The notes under the pieces: generated by a model
Database searches by the model: none
Told to the model about the DNA's origin: nothing
Seen by the model: only the letters and a program-made list of their open reading frames with translations
Translations under genes and position numbers: made by a program
Source of the DNA: GYS-P2D sp964414425
GTDB taxonomy: Bacteria; Bacteroidota; Bacteroidia; Chitinophagales; Saprospiraceae
DNA length: 20,448 bases
NCBI GenBank assembly: GCA_964414425.1
Contig: CAYPWL010000051.1
Location: 1-20,448 of the forward strand
Direction: 5' to 3'
In this document: positions 8,526 to 15,657 of the stretch, in pieces
How positions within the stretch are numbered: position 1 is the stretch's first letter
Layout: each line of letters begins with the position of its first letter

Positions 8526-10445
8526 TTACAATTGAGATTGAAAGAATGTTACAAACTCCTCAATCGTCTGAGAACCTAAGTCTCCTTCACCTTGCTTACG
8601 TACAGAAACCTGTCCTGACTCAGCTTCCTTGTCGCCGATGATCAGCATGAATGGGATCTTCTTAAGTTCAGTATCTCTAATCTTACGTCCTATAGATTCT
8701 GTTCTATCATCTACTACCCCTCTGATATCGTACTCGCTGAGCTTGATTTGTATCTCTTTACATAGGTCATTAAATCGATCTGAGATTGGAAGTAGTGCAT
8801 ATTGATCTGGTGTCAACCACAGCGGGAACCTACCTGCACAGTGCTCTGTAAGTACTCCAATGAATCGCTCCATAGAGCCAAATGGTGCACGGTGTATCAT
8901 CACGGGCCTATGCGGCGCATTATCACTACCCGTATACTCAAGCTCAAATCGCTCAGGCAGTTGGTAGTCTACTTGTATCGTACCTAATTGCCATGATCTA
9001 CCAAGGGCGTCTTTGACCATGAAGTCGAGCTTTGGTCCGTAGAATGCCGCTTCACCTAATTCGGTTACTGTCTCGAGATCCACCTCTTTGGTGGCTTCTA
9101 TGATCGCTCGCTCCGCCTTGTCCCAAGACTCATCAGAACCGAGGTATTTCTCTTTGTTATCTGGATCTCGTAGAGAGATCTGTGCCGTATAATTATCAAA
9201 GCCAAGCTTCTCCAATACGTGCTGTGTTAGCTCCAGTACGTTGAGGAACTCCTGCTTAACCTGATCATCCGTACAGAAGATATGTGCATCGTCTTGTGTA
9301 AAACCTCTCACACGTGTGAGTCCATGCAACTCTCCACTCTGCTCATAGCGGTATACTGTTCCGAACTCCGCTATACGGATCGGAAGATCTCGATATGACC
9401 TTGGCTTATGTCCATACACTTCGCAGTGATGTGGACAGTTCATCGGCTTGAGTAAGAACTCTTCTCCCTCACGTGGCGTATGTATCGGCTGGAAGCTATC
9501 CTCGCCATACTTGGCATAGTGCCCAGAGGTGATATAGAGATCTTTTTTGCCGAGGTGTGGCGTAATCACAGGTTTATACCCACGCTTGATCTGTTCTTTC
9601 TTCAAGAAGTCTTCGAGTCTGGTCCTAAGCGCAGTCCCATTTGGCAACCAGATTGGGAGCCCTGCACCAACTTTTTCAGAAAACATGAACAGCTCCAGCT
9701 CGGCTCCGAGCTTACGGTGGTCACGCTTCTTGGCCTCCTCTAATAACTCGAGGTATTCTGTAAGTTCTTTTTTCTTTGGGAATGCGACGGCGTAAATCCG
9801 AGTCATCTGCTTGCGACTCTCATCACCACGCCAGTAGGCTCCCGCCAAGCTCATCAGTTTGATGGCTTTTATGCTCCCAGTATTTGGGATATGTGGTCCA
9901 CGGCAGAGATCTGTGAAGTTACCTTGCTGATAGAAGGTAATCGACCCATCCTCAAGACCATCGATTAGCTCGAGCTTATACTCGTCATCTTTGTCTGAGA
10001 AATATTTTACCGCATCAGCCTTAGAGACATCTGTCCTTATGAATTCATTCTTTTGGCCCGCGAGCTCTTTCATCTTAGCTTCAATCTTACCAAACTCATC
10101 GCTCGATAAGACCTTGTCACCCATGTCGATATCATAGTAAAAACCATTTTCGATAGCGGGCCCAATACCAAACTTGGTACCTGGATATAGCGCTTCGATG
10201 GCCTCAGCCATGAGGTGAGCCGAAGAATGCCAAAAGGTCTTTTTGCCCTCTTGATCTTTCCACGTGAAGAATTTGACTTTGGAGTCCTCATGTATAGGCC
10301 TGGATGCATCCCATACTTCACCATTTACCTCTGCAGATAGAACATTGCGAGCAAGCCCTTCACTGATTGACTTAGCAATATCCATTGAAGTTGTACCCGA
10401 CTCGTATTCCCTTTTGGCACCATCAGGGAAAGTAATCTTAATCAT
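8526..10445 (-). CDS. thrS: Threonine--tRNA ligase
   Basis: ThrRS, 639 residues, has the full bacterial architecture: an N-terminal TGS domain (1-60), the editing domain with HSSAH (His73, His77) and the CRGPHIPNTG segment, the class II catalytic core (LKPMNCPHHCEVY, RIAEFGTVYRYEQSGELHGLTRVRGFTQDDAHIF, and PVMIHRAPFGSMERF motif 3), and the C-terminal anticodon-binding domain (about 540-639). It is the first gene of the long minus-strand run and diverges from the DUF5706 gene. In many bacteria infC-rpmI-rplT follow thrS; here metG follows immediately. The 5' leader contains two small inverted repeats (listed separately) that might take part in autoregulation, which is known for E. coli thrS but not shown here. 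Confidence 0.98.
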   Translation of the reverse strand: MIKITFPDGAKREYESGTTSMDIAKSISEGLARNVLSAEVNGEVWDASRPIHEDSKVKFFTWKDQEGKKTFWHSSAHLMAEAIEALYPGTKFGIGPAIENGFYYDIDMGDKVLSSDEFGKIEAKMKELAGQKNEFIRTDVSKADAVKYFSDKDDEYKLELIDGLEDGSITFYQQGNFTDLCRGPHIPNTGSIKAIKLMSLAGAYWRGDESRKQMTRIYAVAFPKKKELTEYLELLEEAKKRDHRKLGAELELFMFSEKVGAGLPIWLPNGTALRTRLEDFLKKEQIKRGYKPVITPHLGKKDLYITSGHYAKYGEDSFQPIHTPREGEEFLLKPMNCPHHCEVYGHKPRSYRDLPIRIAEFGTVYRYEQSGELHGLTRVRGFTQDDAHIFCTDDQVKQEFLNVLELTQHVLEKLGFDNYTAQISLRDPDNKEKYLGSDESWDKAERAIIEATKEVDLETVTELGEAAFYGPKLDFMVKDALGRSWQLGTIQVDYQLPERFELEYTGSDNAPHRPVMIHRAPFGSMERFIGVLTEHCAGRFPLWLTPDQYALLPISDRFNDLCKEIQIKLSEYDIRGVVDDRTESIGRKIRDTELKKIPFMLIIGDKEAESGQVSVRKQGEGDLGSQTIEEFVTFFQSQL

Positions 10446-10465
10446 ATGACTGAACTATGAACTTG

Positions 10466-10485
10466 TTAAAACAGACTGGTTTTAA
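10466..10485 (-). repeat. Inverted repeat in the thrS leader
   Basis: Arms TTAAAAC and GTTTTAA (7 bp) surround a 6-base loop and end about 20 bases before the thrS start codon. It could act as a translational operator or simply be a weak hairpin. I see no clear tRNA-Thr anticodon-arm mimicry. Confidence 0.4.
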
Positions 10486-10505
10486 AGATGACGGCTCTAG
10501 AATAA

Positions 10506-10563
10506 AGCCATAAAGATAATGGCTCGATCAAAACTATCGCGAATAATTCGATATATAGATCAA
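10506..10563 (-). promoter_or_regulatory. Candidate thrS promoter region with a small hairpin
   Basis: Reading the minus strand, a TTG at 10563-10561 is followed after 24 bases by TAGTTTTG (10536-10529), an exact TAnnTTTG match. A second near-match, TATCTTTA, lies at 10518-10511. AGCCAT and ATGGCT (10506-10511 and 10519-10524) form a 6-bp inverted repeat with a 7-base loop, and GGCT at 10493-10496 could compete for the same arm. The 24-base spacing is slightly longer than the usual Bacteroidota spacing, so confidence is limited. Confidence 0.35.
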
Positions 10564-10619
10564 GGAATATTTGAACTAGAGCACATATAAGTAGAAAGCC
10601 TGTAATTTTATAAGACCAT

Positions 10620-11198
10620 ATGGAAGCAGAAATAGCTAAAAATGACGGGCCAGGCGTCGATCAGCAGTATAAGATCGATAAGAAAACCTTGAATCATATC
10701 AGAACAACAAGCCGCAATAATATAGAGCGCATTAAGATTGCAGATCAGAAGGCTAGTGTTCTTATGTCGCTTAATGCCATCATGATAACGATCTTGATTC
10801 CTGCTATCATAGCTAATCTGGACAAAGTCCTCGAAGAGCTCTACTATGTACCACTGATTTTAATCGCTATAACGTGTACGATTACGCTCTATCTATCCGC
10901 TAAGGCATTGCAGCCTATAAGTCTCGATTACACTAAGACGATCTATGGCAACAGCAATGTGCCAAGTCCTTTTTTCTTCGGTAATTTCTTTAAGATGAAA
11001 CCTGACGAGTTTAGGAGTTATTATCAAAGTACGGTGAGCTCAAGAGAAGGACTTGCCGAGTTTGTTTTGCAGGATATATTTCATATTGGGCGCATCGTGT
11101 CTCGTAAGTATCAGATCATCAGAAGGGCCTATATGATCTTTTTGAATGGACTATTTATTGTGATTGTAGTCTGTGTGGTTCTGGTTTTGTCGAAGTAA
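10620..11198 (+). CDS. Stand-alone DUF5706 membrane protein (Pycsar effector family)
   Basis: This 192-residue protein matches DUF5706 (PF18967), the transmembrane family that includes Pycsar effectors (PycTM), which respond to cCMP or cUMP and damage the membrane during phage infection. Visible family features are the ADQKASVLMSLNA segment (41-53), two adjacent membrane helices (about 47-66 and 75-96), the PFFFGNFFKM motif (117-126), an amphipathic stretch with SRKYQIIRRAY, and a third helix (171-190). In Bacteroidota this region is commonly the C-terminal half of a larger protein with an N-terminal HD domain; here only about 20 residues precede it, so the HD part is absent. No pyrimidine cyclase lies nearby: the neighbours are thrS (divergent) and uvrB (20 bases downstream, same strand). 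Family membership is fairly firm; a defence role is unproven. Confidence 0.8.
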   Translation: MEAEIAKNDGPGVDQQYKIDKKTLNHIRTTSRNNIERIKIADQKASVLMSLNAIMITILIPAIIANLDKVLEELYYVPLILIAITCTITLYLSAKALQPISLDYTKTIYGNSNVPSPFFFGNFFKMKPDEFRSYYQSTVSSREGLAEFVLQDIFHIGRIVSRKYQIIRRAYMIFLNGLFIVIVVCVVLVLSK

Positions 11199-11218
11199 GC
11201 GAGTAAGAGATCTAATCT

Positions 11219-13243
11219 ATGGCATTTAAGTTAACCTCTAATTATATCCCTACTGGTGATCAGCCTCAGGCTATTGATCAACTCATCAATGGGGTAGAAA
11301 CAGGGGAACAAGCCCAGGTGTTACTCGGGGTAACGGGCTCAGGTAAGACTTTTACGATGGCTAATGTCATTGCCAAGTTGAATCGCCCAACCCTTGTCTT
11401 GACTCATAACAAGACGCTGACGGCTCAGCTGTATAGTGAGCTGTGTGAGTTTTTTCCAGACAATGCTGTGGAGTACTTCGTATCCTACTACGACTACTAC
11501 CAACCAGAAGCCTATATCTCTACGAGTGACACCTATATTGAAAAAGATCTTAGCATCAATGAAGAAGTCGATAAGCTGCGATTGCGTGCTACATCAAGTC
11601 TGATGTCAGGTCGTCGTGATGTGATCATCGTCGCTTCGGTCTCGTGTATCTATGGTATGGGTAATCCTGAAGATTTGGCAGGCGGGATCATAAGAATCCA
11701 AAAAGGCCAGACCTTATCGCGCAACAGGTTATTGTATCAGCTGGTAGAAAGCTTATATAGTCGATCAGCTGCCGAGTTTAAGAGGGGTTCGTTTCGGGTT
11801 AAAGGGGATACGGTAGATATTAATCTACCCTACAATGATTTTGGCTATAGGATCGTATTCTTTGGTGATGAAATCGAAGAGATCGACCAGATAGAGATCG
11901 AGAGCGGCAAGCGCATCATGGCGATGCAAGATGCGGCAATTTTCCCAGCTAACCTGTACATCGCTCCCAAAGATAAACTCAAGATGATTTTGCGTCAGAT
12001 TGAGATGGAATTGGATAATCACGAGAAGTTCTTTGAGCAAGAAGGACGATATATAGAAGCCAAACGAATTAAGGAGCGGGTGACCTTTGATGTAGAGATG
12101 ATGCGAGAGTTGGGCTACTGCAATGGTGTAGAGAACTATTCCCGATTTTTTGATGGCCGTAAGCCTGGGACGAGACCCTTTTGCTTGTTGGATTATTTTC
12201 CAGATGATTACCTCATGGTCATTGATGAGAGCCATGTTACGGTACCCCAAGTCAGAGGGATGTGGGGTGGAGACAGAGCTCGTAAGATCAACTTGGTCAA
12301 CTACGGATTTAGATTGCCCTCAGCACTTGACAATAGACCATTGAACTTTGATGAATTTGAAGGGCTGACCAATCAAATCATCTATGTCAGTGCTACACCT
12401 GGAGAGTTTGAGCTCGAAAAAACAGAAGGCCTTGTAGTCGAACAAATCGTGCGCCCGACGGGCCTCCTCGACCCACCAATAGAGGTCAGGCCGAGCATCA
12501 ATCAGATTGACGATCTCCTCGAAGAGATACAATTACGGATCGAGGCTGATGAAAGAGTGCTGGTGACGACGCTGACGAAGCGCATGTCCGAAGAGCTAAC
12601 GAAGTACCTCCAAAAACTGAATATCAAAGTGCGCTATATTCACTCGGAGGTAGATACGCTTGATCGAGTAGAGATCATCAGAGATCTGAGGTTGGGAGAG
12701 TTTGATGTATTAGTAGGTGTTAACTTATTACGAGAGGGTCTCGATATGCCTGAGGTATCGCTCGTCGCCATCCTTGATGCTGATAAAGAGGGATTCCTGC
12801 GAAACGCCCGATCCTTGACGCAGACTGCCGGTCGTGCTGCACGTAATGCAAATGGTATGGTAATCTTCTATGCCGATAAGATCACGGAGAGCATGCAGAC
12901 AACTATCGACGAAACTAATCGTCGCCGCTCTGTGCAGATCGCCTACAACGAGAAGCATGGCATCACTCCAACCACCATCAGTAAGACTAAGGAGGAGATC
13001 ATGAATCAGAAGTCTATACTCGATATCCGAGGCAAGAAGTCTAAGGCCTATATAGAACCCGATGATATATCAGTAGCGGCTGATCCGATTATCGCCTACA
13101 TGTCTAAAGATCAACTCAACAAGCTCATCGAGGAGACAGAGCGTAAGATGAAGAAGGCAGCTAAAGAGTTAGACTTCATCAGTGCAGCGCAATTCAGAGA
13201 TGAGCTCTTTGCCCTTAAGAAGAAGTTGAAGTCAAGCGTCTAA
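11219..13243 (+). CDS. uvrB: Excinuclease ABC subunit B
   Basis: UvrB is the damage-verifying helicase-like subunit of nucleotide excision repair. It works with UvrA for loading and UvrC for incision. The 674-residue protein has Walker A GVTGSGKT (37-44), the beta-hairpin region YFVSYYDYYQPEAYI (86-100) that probes damaged DNA, the DESH box in VIDESHVT, the LREGLDMPEVSLVAILDADKEGF helicase region, the QTAGRAARN motif VI, and a C-terminal UVR domain (about 633-668) that contacts UvrC. It begins 20 bases after the DUF5706 gene with no strong ribosome-binding site and ends just before a bidirectional terminator. Length and motifs are ordinary. Confidence 0.99.
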   Translation: MAFKLTSNYIPTGDQPQAIDQLINGVETGEQAQVLLGVTGSGKTFTMANVIAKLNRPTLVLTHNKTLTAQLYSELCEFFPDNAVEYFVSYYDYYQPEAYISTSDTYIEKDLSINEEVDKLRLRATSSLMSGRRDVIIVASVSCIYGMGNPEDLAGGIIRIQKGQTLSRNRLLYQLVESLYSRSAAEFKRGSFRVKGDTVDINLPYNDFGYRIVFFGDEIEEIDQIEIESGKRIMAMQDAAIFPANLYIAPKDKLKMILRQIEMELDNHEKFFEQEGRYIEAKRIKERVTFDVEMMRELGYCNGVENYSRFFDGRKPGTRPFCLLDYFPDDYLMVIDESHVTVPQVRGMWGGDRARKINLVNYGFRLPSALDNRPLNFDEFEGLTNQIIYVSATPGEFELEKTEGLVVEQIVRPTGLLDPPIEVRPSINQIDDLLEEIQLRIEADERVLVTTLTKRMSEELTKYLQKLNIKVRYIHSEVDTLDRVEIIRDLRLGEFDVLVGVNLLREGLDMPEVSLVAILDADKEGFLRNARSLTQTAGRAARNANGMVIFYADKITESMQTTIDETNRRRSVQIAYNEKHGITPTTISKTKEEIMNQKSILDIRGKKSKAYIEPDDISVAADPIIAYMSKDQLNKLIEETERKMKKAAKELDFISAAQFRDELFALKKKLKSSV

Positions 13244-13248
13244 ACATT

Positions 13249-13281
13249 AAAAAAGGCCTAAGTACTGCTTAGACCTTTTAA
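13249..13281. terminator. Bidirectional intrinsic terminator between uvrB and the PDZ gene
   Basis: AAAAGG-C-CTAAG pairs with CTTAG-A-CCTTTT around a 5-base loop (TACTG, 13263-13267), with one C/A mismatch. The A-run on the left and the T-run on the right give a U-tract in either direction, which fits two convergent genes. Confidence 0.85.
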
Positions 13282-13303
13282 TTACTATTTATGGATATAG
13301 AAC

Positions 13304-14269
13304 CTATCTGAAGTGTCCAGGTCTTTCACCCAGGGTCATCTTCAATGTTTTTTCTTTATCTCCTCTCATGATTGAGAGTTGCACCTCGTCTCCTGGCTCA
13401 AAGTGATTGAGGAGGTTTAACAGTCCCTCCATTGATCGAGCACGAGCGCCGTTGATCTTAGTGATGACATCACCTTTCTCGAGCTTGGCATGATCAGCAG
13501 GACTATCCTTGAGCATATCCAGTACTCTCGCACCGCCATCTGCAGACTCAATCTGAGCACCCATATAGGCATCTGAGACCTCAGTTTTGTTCATCTTTTG
13601 TCCATCTCCGATGAAGATCATGTCTCCACCACCATGAGATTTCAACTTATGGATTTCATGTACTTGGCTTGGATCTCCTTCCCACTCCATGACATTCTGA
13701 TTGCCATCGGCATCTATGGTAACGGTCTTAAATCGTTGACCCTTCTTTATTCTCTTGCGGATAGTAGGCTCCCCAGTGCTTGTTTCTGAGATGTGCTTTT
13801 CGACCATAACGATCTTTTTCTTCTTGCCTGCTATCTCTTCATCAGTGAGATATTCAGAGATGTCAACACCGTGTTTTTCTTTTAGCATCTTAAGCTCCTC
13901 AGGCATGTCGCCCTCACCATCCCATTCGATTTCGATTACTTTTTCTTCTACTTCAGTCCCTTTTGAGCCATCGAGTATCTGCAAGTCTATACCTGCTTCT
14001 TCTAATTGTTTTTTTACGTCCTCTGGGATTTCACCAGTATCAGACCACTCATATACAGATTGCTCACCGTCAGAGTCCATGACGATTTTTACTTTTCGCT
14101 CTCCATTATCGTCTTTCATGACATCTACTGATACGAGCTTTTCCTTCTCGACCCAAGTATTCATCTCTTGACCATCATCACTTTTCTTGATGATAATTTG
14201 TTTTTCTACATCCTGCGCCACTAACAGAGAATAGAGGCACATCATAAATAATACATAAATAAGTCTCAT
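13304..14269 (-). CDS. Secreted PDZ-domain protein with internal degenerate repeats
   Basis: A 321-residue protein with an N-terminal signal peptide (about 1-18, ending LLVAQ). Residues 235-314 form a PDZ domain: YMGAQI, SPADHAKLEKGDVITKING and the GDEVQLSIMRG strands resemble the PDZ of DegP/HtrA proteins. No protease domain is present. The region between is highly charged and contains at least three related stretches (about 60-97, 110-139 and 181-210) sharing a beta-strand followed by an EW(s/d/e)G..., then acidic and PEE/PED residues. A periplasmic or surface scaffold or chaperone-like role is a guess. A TATCTTTA box at 14304-14297 (minus) lies at a suitable distance upstream. The gene converges with uvrB and diverges from the TonB_C-like gene. 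Confidence 0.8.
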   Translation of the reverse strand: MRLIYVLFMMCLYSLLVAQDVEKQIIIKKSDDGQEMNTWVEKEKLVSVDVMKDDNGERKVKIVMDSDGEQSVYEWSDTGEIPEDVKKQLEEAGIDLQILDGSKGTEVEEKVIEIEWDGEGDMPEELKMLKEKHGVDISEYLTDEEIAGKKKKIVMVEKHISETSTGEPTIRKRIKKGQRFKTVTIDADGNQNVMEWEGDPSQVHEIHKLKSHGGGDMIFIGDGQKMNKTEVSDAYMGAQIESADGGARVLDMLKDSPADHAKLEKGDVITKINGARARSMEGLLNLLNHFEPGDEVQLSIMRGDKEKTLKMTLGERPGHFR

Positions 14270-14296
14270 AGCATATTGCGATTTAGTACGACTGCA

Positions 14297-14304
14297 TAAA
14301 GATA
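14297..14304 (-). promoter_or_regulatory. Candidate -7 box for the PDZ gene
   Basis: TATCTTTA on the minus strand matches the consensus TAnnTTTG at all but the last base. It lies 28 bases before the start codon, giving a leader of about 20 bases. No convincing -33 element was seen. Confidence 0.3.
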
Positions 14305-14357
14305 GCTACGCATCTAATCTAGCCTCTTAAAAAATTATTAAAGTACCTTTCGGGTTG

Positions 14358-14786
14358 ATGAGAAAAAACAAAAAACCACATCAGTTCATCGTTAAGCCAT
14401 ATTATCCTGGTGGTCCAAAGGCACTGACAAAATTCATCAAAAAGAATTTGAAGTATCCCAAGGAAGCATTGGAGGCGAAGGTAGAAGGGGTGGTCTTGTT
14501 GAGGATAGATATCAATCACAAGGGTGTGGTGATTGCCTCTAAAGTTAAGATGTCATTAGGCTATGGCTGTGATGAAGAGGCACAGCGCATCACCAGTCTT
14601 ATGCTGTTTAAGTTAGATCAGGTAGTACGAAAAGGGAGGACAACATTTCACAAGAATATCCGAATCGCATTTAAACTGCCAAAGAAGAAGGAGCAAAAGA
14701 GCACTCAGATTAAGTACAACATCGTGCAAACAAAAAAGAGCCCCCAAAGTGGAGACTCTTCATATAACTATACGATCAGCTTCTGA
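14358..14786 (+). CDS. Small protein with a TonB C-terminal-like domain, no membrane anchor
   Basis: Residues about 16-106 match the TonB C-terminal domain (PF03544): YPGGPKALTKFIKKNLKYP, then VEGVVLLRIDINHKG, then a GYGCDEEAQRI helix. Such domains usually contact outer-membrane receptors from the periplasm. Here the 142-residue protein has no signal peptide, membrane helix or proline-rich spacer. Its tail (107-142) is basic and then Ser/Thr/Tyr-rich. I chose the ATG at 14358 over a TTG one codon earlier. The stop codon directly abuts the stop of the convergent FKBP gene, and the last 50 bases also encode that gene's terminator on the other strand. Either it works without an envelope anchor, or it is a shortened relic of a longer TonB-like or antirepressor-like protein. 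Function unknown. Confidence 0.75.
   Translation: MRKNKKPHQFIVKPYYPGGPKALTKFIKKNLKYPKEALEAKVEGVVLLRIDINHKGVVIASKVKMSLGYGCDEEAQRITSLMLFKLDQVVRKGRTTFHKNIRIAFKLPKKKEQKSTQIKYNIVQTKKSPQSGDSSYNYTISF
14731..14760 (-). terminator. Intrinsic terminator of the FKBP gene, inside the opposing coding sequence
   Basis: On the minus strand AAGAGTCTCCA pairs with TGGGGGCTCTT (11 bp including two G-U pairs) around the loop CTT, followed directly by a run of T. It lies 27-56 bases past the FKBP stop and within the last codons of the convergent TonB_C-like gene. Confidence 0.85.
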
Positions 14787-15437
14787 TCAATTTATCTTCA
14801 GTAATTCTACATCGAATATTAAGGCACTGTAAGGTGGTATCGCTGCTCCAGCTCCCCTTGCTCCATATCCTAACTCATAAGGGATATAAAATCTGTATTT
14901 AGCACCTTCGCTCATCAGTTGTACGCCTTCAGTCCAACCTGGGATCACTCTGTTCAGTGGAAATGTGGCAGGCTCGCCACGATCAACAGAACTGTCAAAC
15001 ATCTCACCACTGATCAGCTGACCTACATAATGCACAGTTACAGAGCTCTTAGCACTTGGCTTAGTACCTTCTGCAGCCGTTAATACCTCATATTGTAAGC
15101 CACTCTCGGTAGTAGCCACCTCTGGCCGCTTAGCATTGTCTTCTAAAAACTTGATTCCTTCTTCTTTCACTTCAGTAAAAATTTTATCCTTTTGTTCTTG
15201 GTAATAATTATAGTTGATGCTGTCGCTCACCGCTTTAGTAATGAGCGTCTCATTCTTTTCGATCATATCACGCACACCACGTAGAAAATCTTCATAGTCT
15301 ATATTGTTAGCTCCTTGATTAGCCATACGTGCGCCTACACTCATGCCGACGCTATAGCTGATGGTGTCTGTCTGCCCAAAAAGGAACACAGATTGGAGCA
15401 ATCCACACAGGACAAACACGACTGGTAATAATTTCAT
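14787..15437 (-). CDS. Secreted FKBP-type peptidyl-prolyl cis-trans isomerase (FklB/Mip-like)
   Basis: A 216-residue prolyl isomerase likely acting as a folding helper in the periplasm. Residues 1-22 are a signal peptide (no lipobox Cys at the cleavage site). Residues about 26-100 form the helical N-terminal dimerisation region with YSVGMSVGARM. Residues about 108-216 are the FKBP domain, with VTVHYVGQLISGEMFDSS, FPLNRVIPGWTEG and YELGYGARGAGAAIPP containing the usual active-site aromatics (Tyr, Phe, Trp). The gene has its own promoter-like box and a strong terminator, so it is probably monocistronic. It diverges from tRNA-Gln and converges on the TonB_C-like gene with zero gap. Confidence 0.94.
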   Translation of the reverse strand: MKLLPVVFVLCGLLQSVFLFGQTDTISYSVGMSVGARMANQGANNIDYEDFLRGVRDMIEKNETLITKAVSDSINYNYYQEQKDKIFTEVKEEGIKFLEDNAKRPEVATTESGLQYEVLTAAEGTKPSAKSSVTVHYVGQLISGEMFDSSVDRGEPATFPLNRVIPGWTEGVQLMSEGAKYRFYIPYELGYGARGAGAAIPPYSALIFDVELLKIN

Positions 15438-15485
15438 TTGATCATAATTGAGCTACGAAAATAGATGAATGATTTTTACCATGTA

Positions 15486-15536
15486 CAAAATTATAGAGCC
15501 ATTGCTTTACATGGTTTTGATTTTATTATAATTTTG
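15486..15536. promoter_or_regulatory. Divergent promoter pair for FKBP (minus) and tRNA-Gln (plus)
   Basis: CAAAATTATA (15486-15495) and TATAATTTTG (15527-15536) are perfect 10-bp reverse complements, each containing an exact TAnnTTTG box pointing outward. The plus box ends 9 bases before the tRNA, with a TTG at 15502-15504. The minus box lies about 50 bases before the FKBP start. The two -33 regions would share the 31 bases in between. Confidence 0.55.
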
Positions 15537-15545
15537 CAGCGCAAT

Positions 15546-15616
15546 TGACCCATGGTGTAATGGTAACACTACGGTTTTTGGTACCGTCATTCAAGGTTCG
15601 AGTCCTTGTGGGTCAA
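15546..15616 (+). tRNA. tRNA-Gln, anticodon TTG
   Basis: The cloverleaf can be drawn by eye: acceptor arms TGACCCA and TGGGTCA, a D arm around AATGGTA, the anticodon stem ACGGT/ACCGT with loop TTTTGGT (anticodon TTG, reading CAA), and the T arm CAAGG-TTCGAGT-CCTTG. The discriminator base is A, and CCA is not encoded. It has a close upstream promoter box and a downstream terminator. Confidence 0.97.
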
Positions 15617-15622
15617 CATAAC

Positions 15623-15657
15623 AGCGCTATCAGTCGAAGGATTGAGGGCGCTTTTTT
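15623..15657 (+). terminator. Intrinsic terminator after tRNA-Gln
   Basis: AGCGC pairs with GCGCT, and inside it TCAGTC pairs with GATTGA (one G-T) around the tetraloop GAAG, with two weak positions between the helices. A run of six T follows. It begins seven bases after the tRNA. Confidence 0.8.

Noticed and set aside
10535..10553. Palindromic TATCG...CGATA / CGAAT-A-ATTCG sequence between thrS and the DUF5706 gene as an operator
   Set aside because: Short, AT-rich symmetry of this kind is common by chance, and no regulator is linked to it.
11825..12250. A 141-codon minus-strand open frame inside uvrB
   Set aside because: It is the antisense shadow of a highly conserved gene, with no family resemblance.
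13755..14171. A 138-codon plus-strand open frame opposite the PDZ gene
   Set aside because: It is Ser/Phe-rich, has no recognisable domain and lies wholly antisense to a gene with a clear signal peptide and PDZ domain. It mirrors the acidic and Lys-rich codons of that gene.
14355..14357. TTG as the start of the TonB_C-like gene
   Set aside because: An ATG follows immediately at 14358 and is the more likely start.
15546..15616. Attachment-site duplication of the tRNA-Gln 3' end
   Set aside because: I found no second copy of the T-arm and acceptor sequence inside the window; the far side of the locus is not visible.
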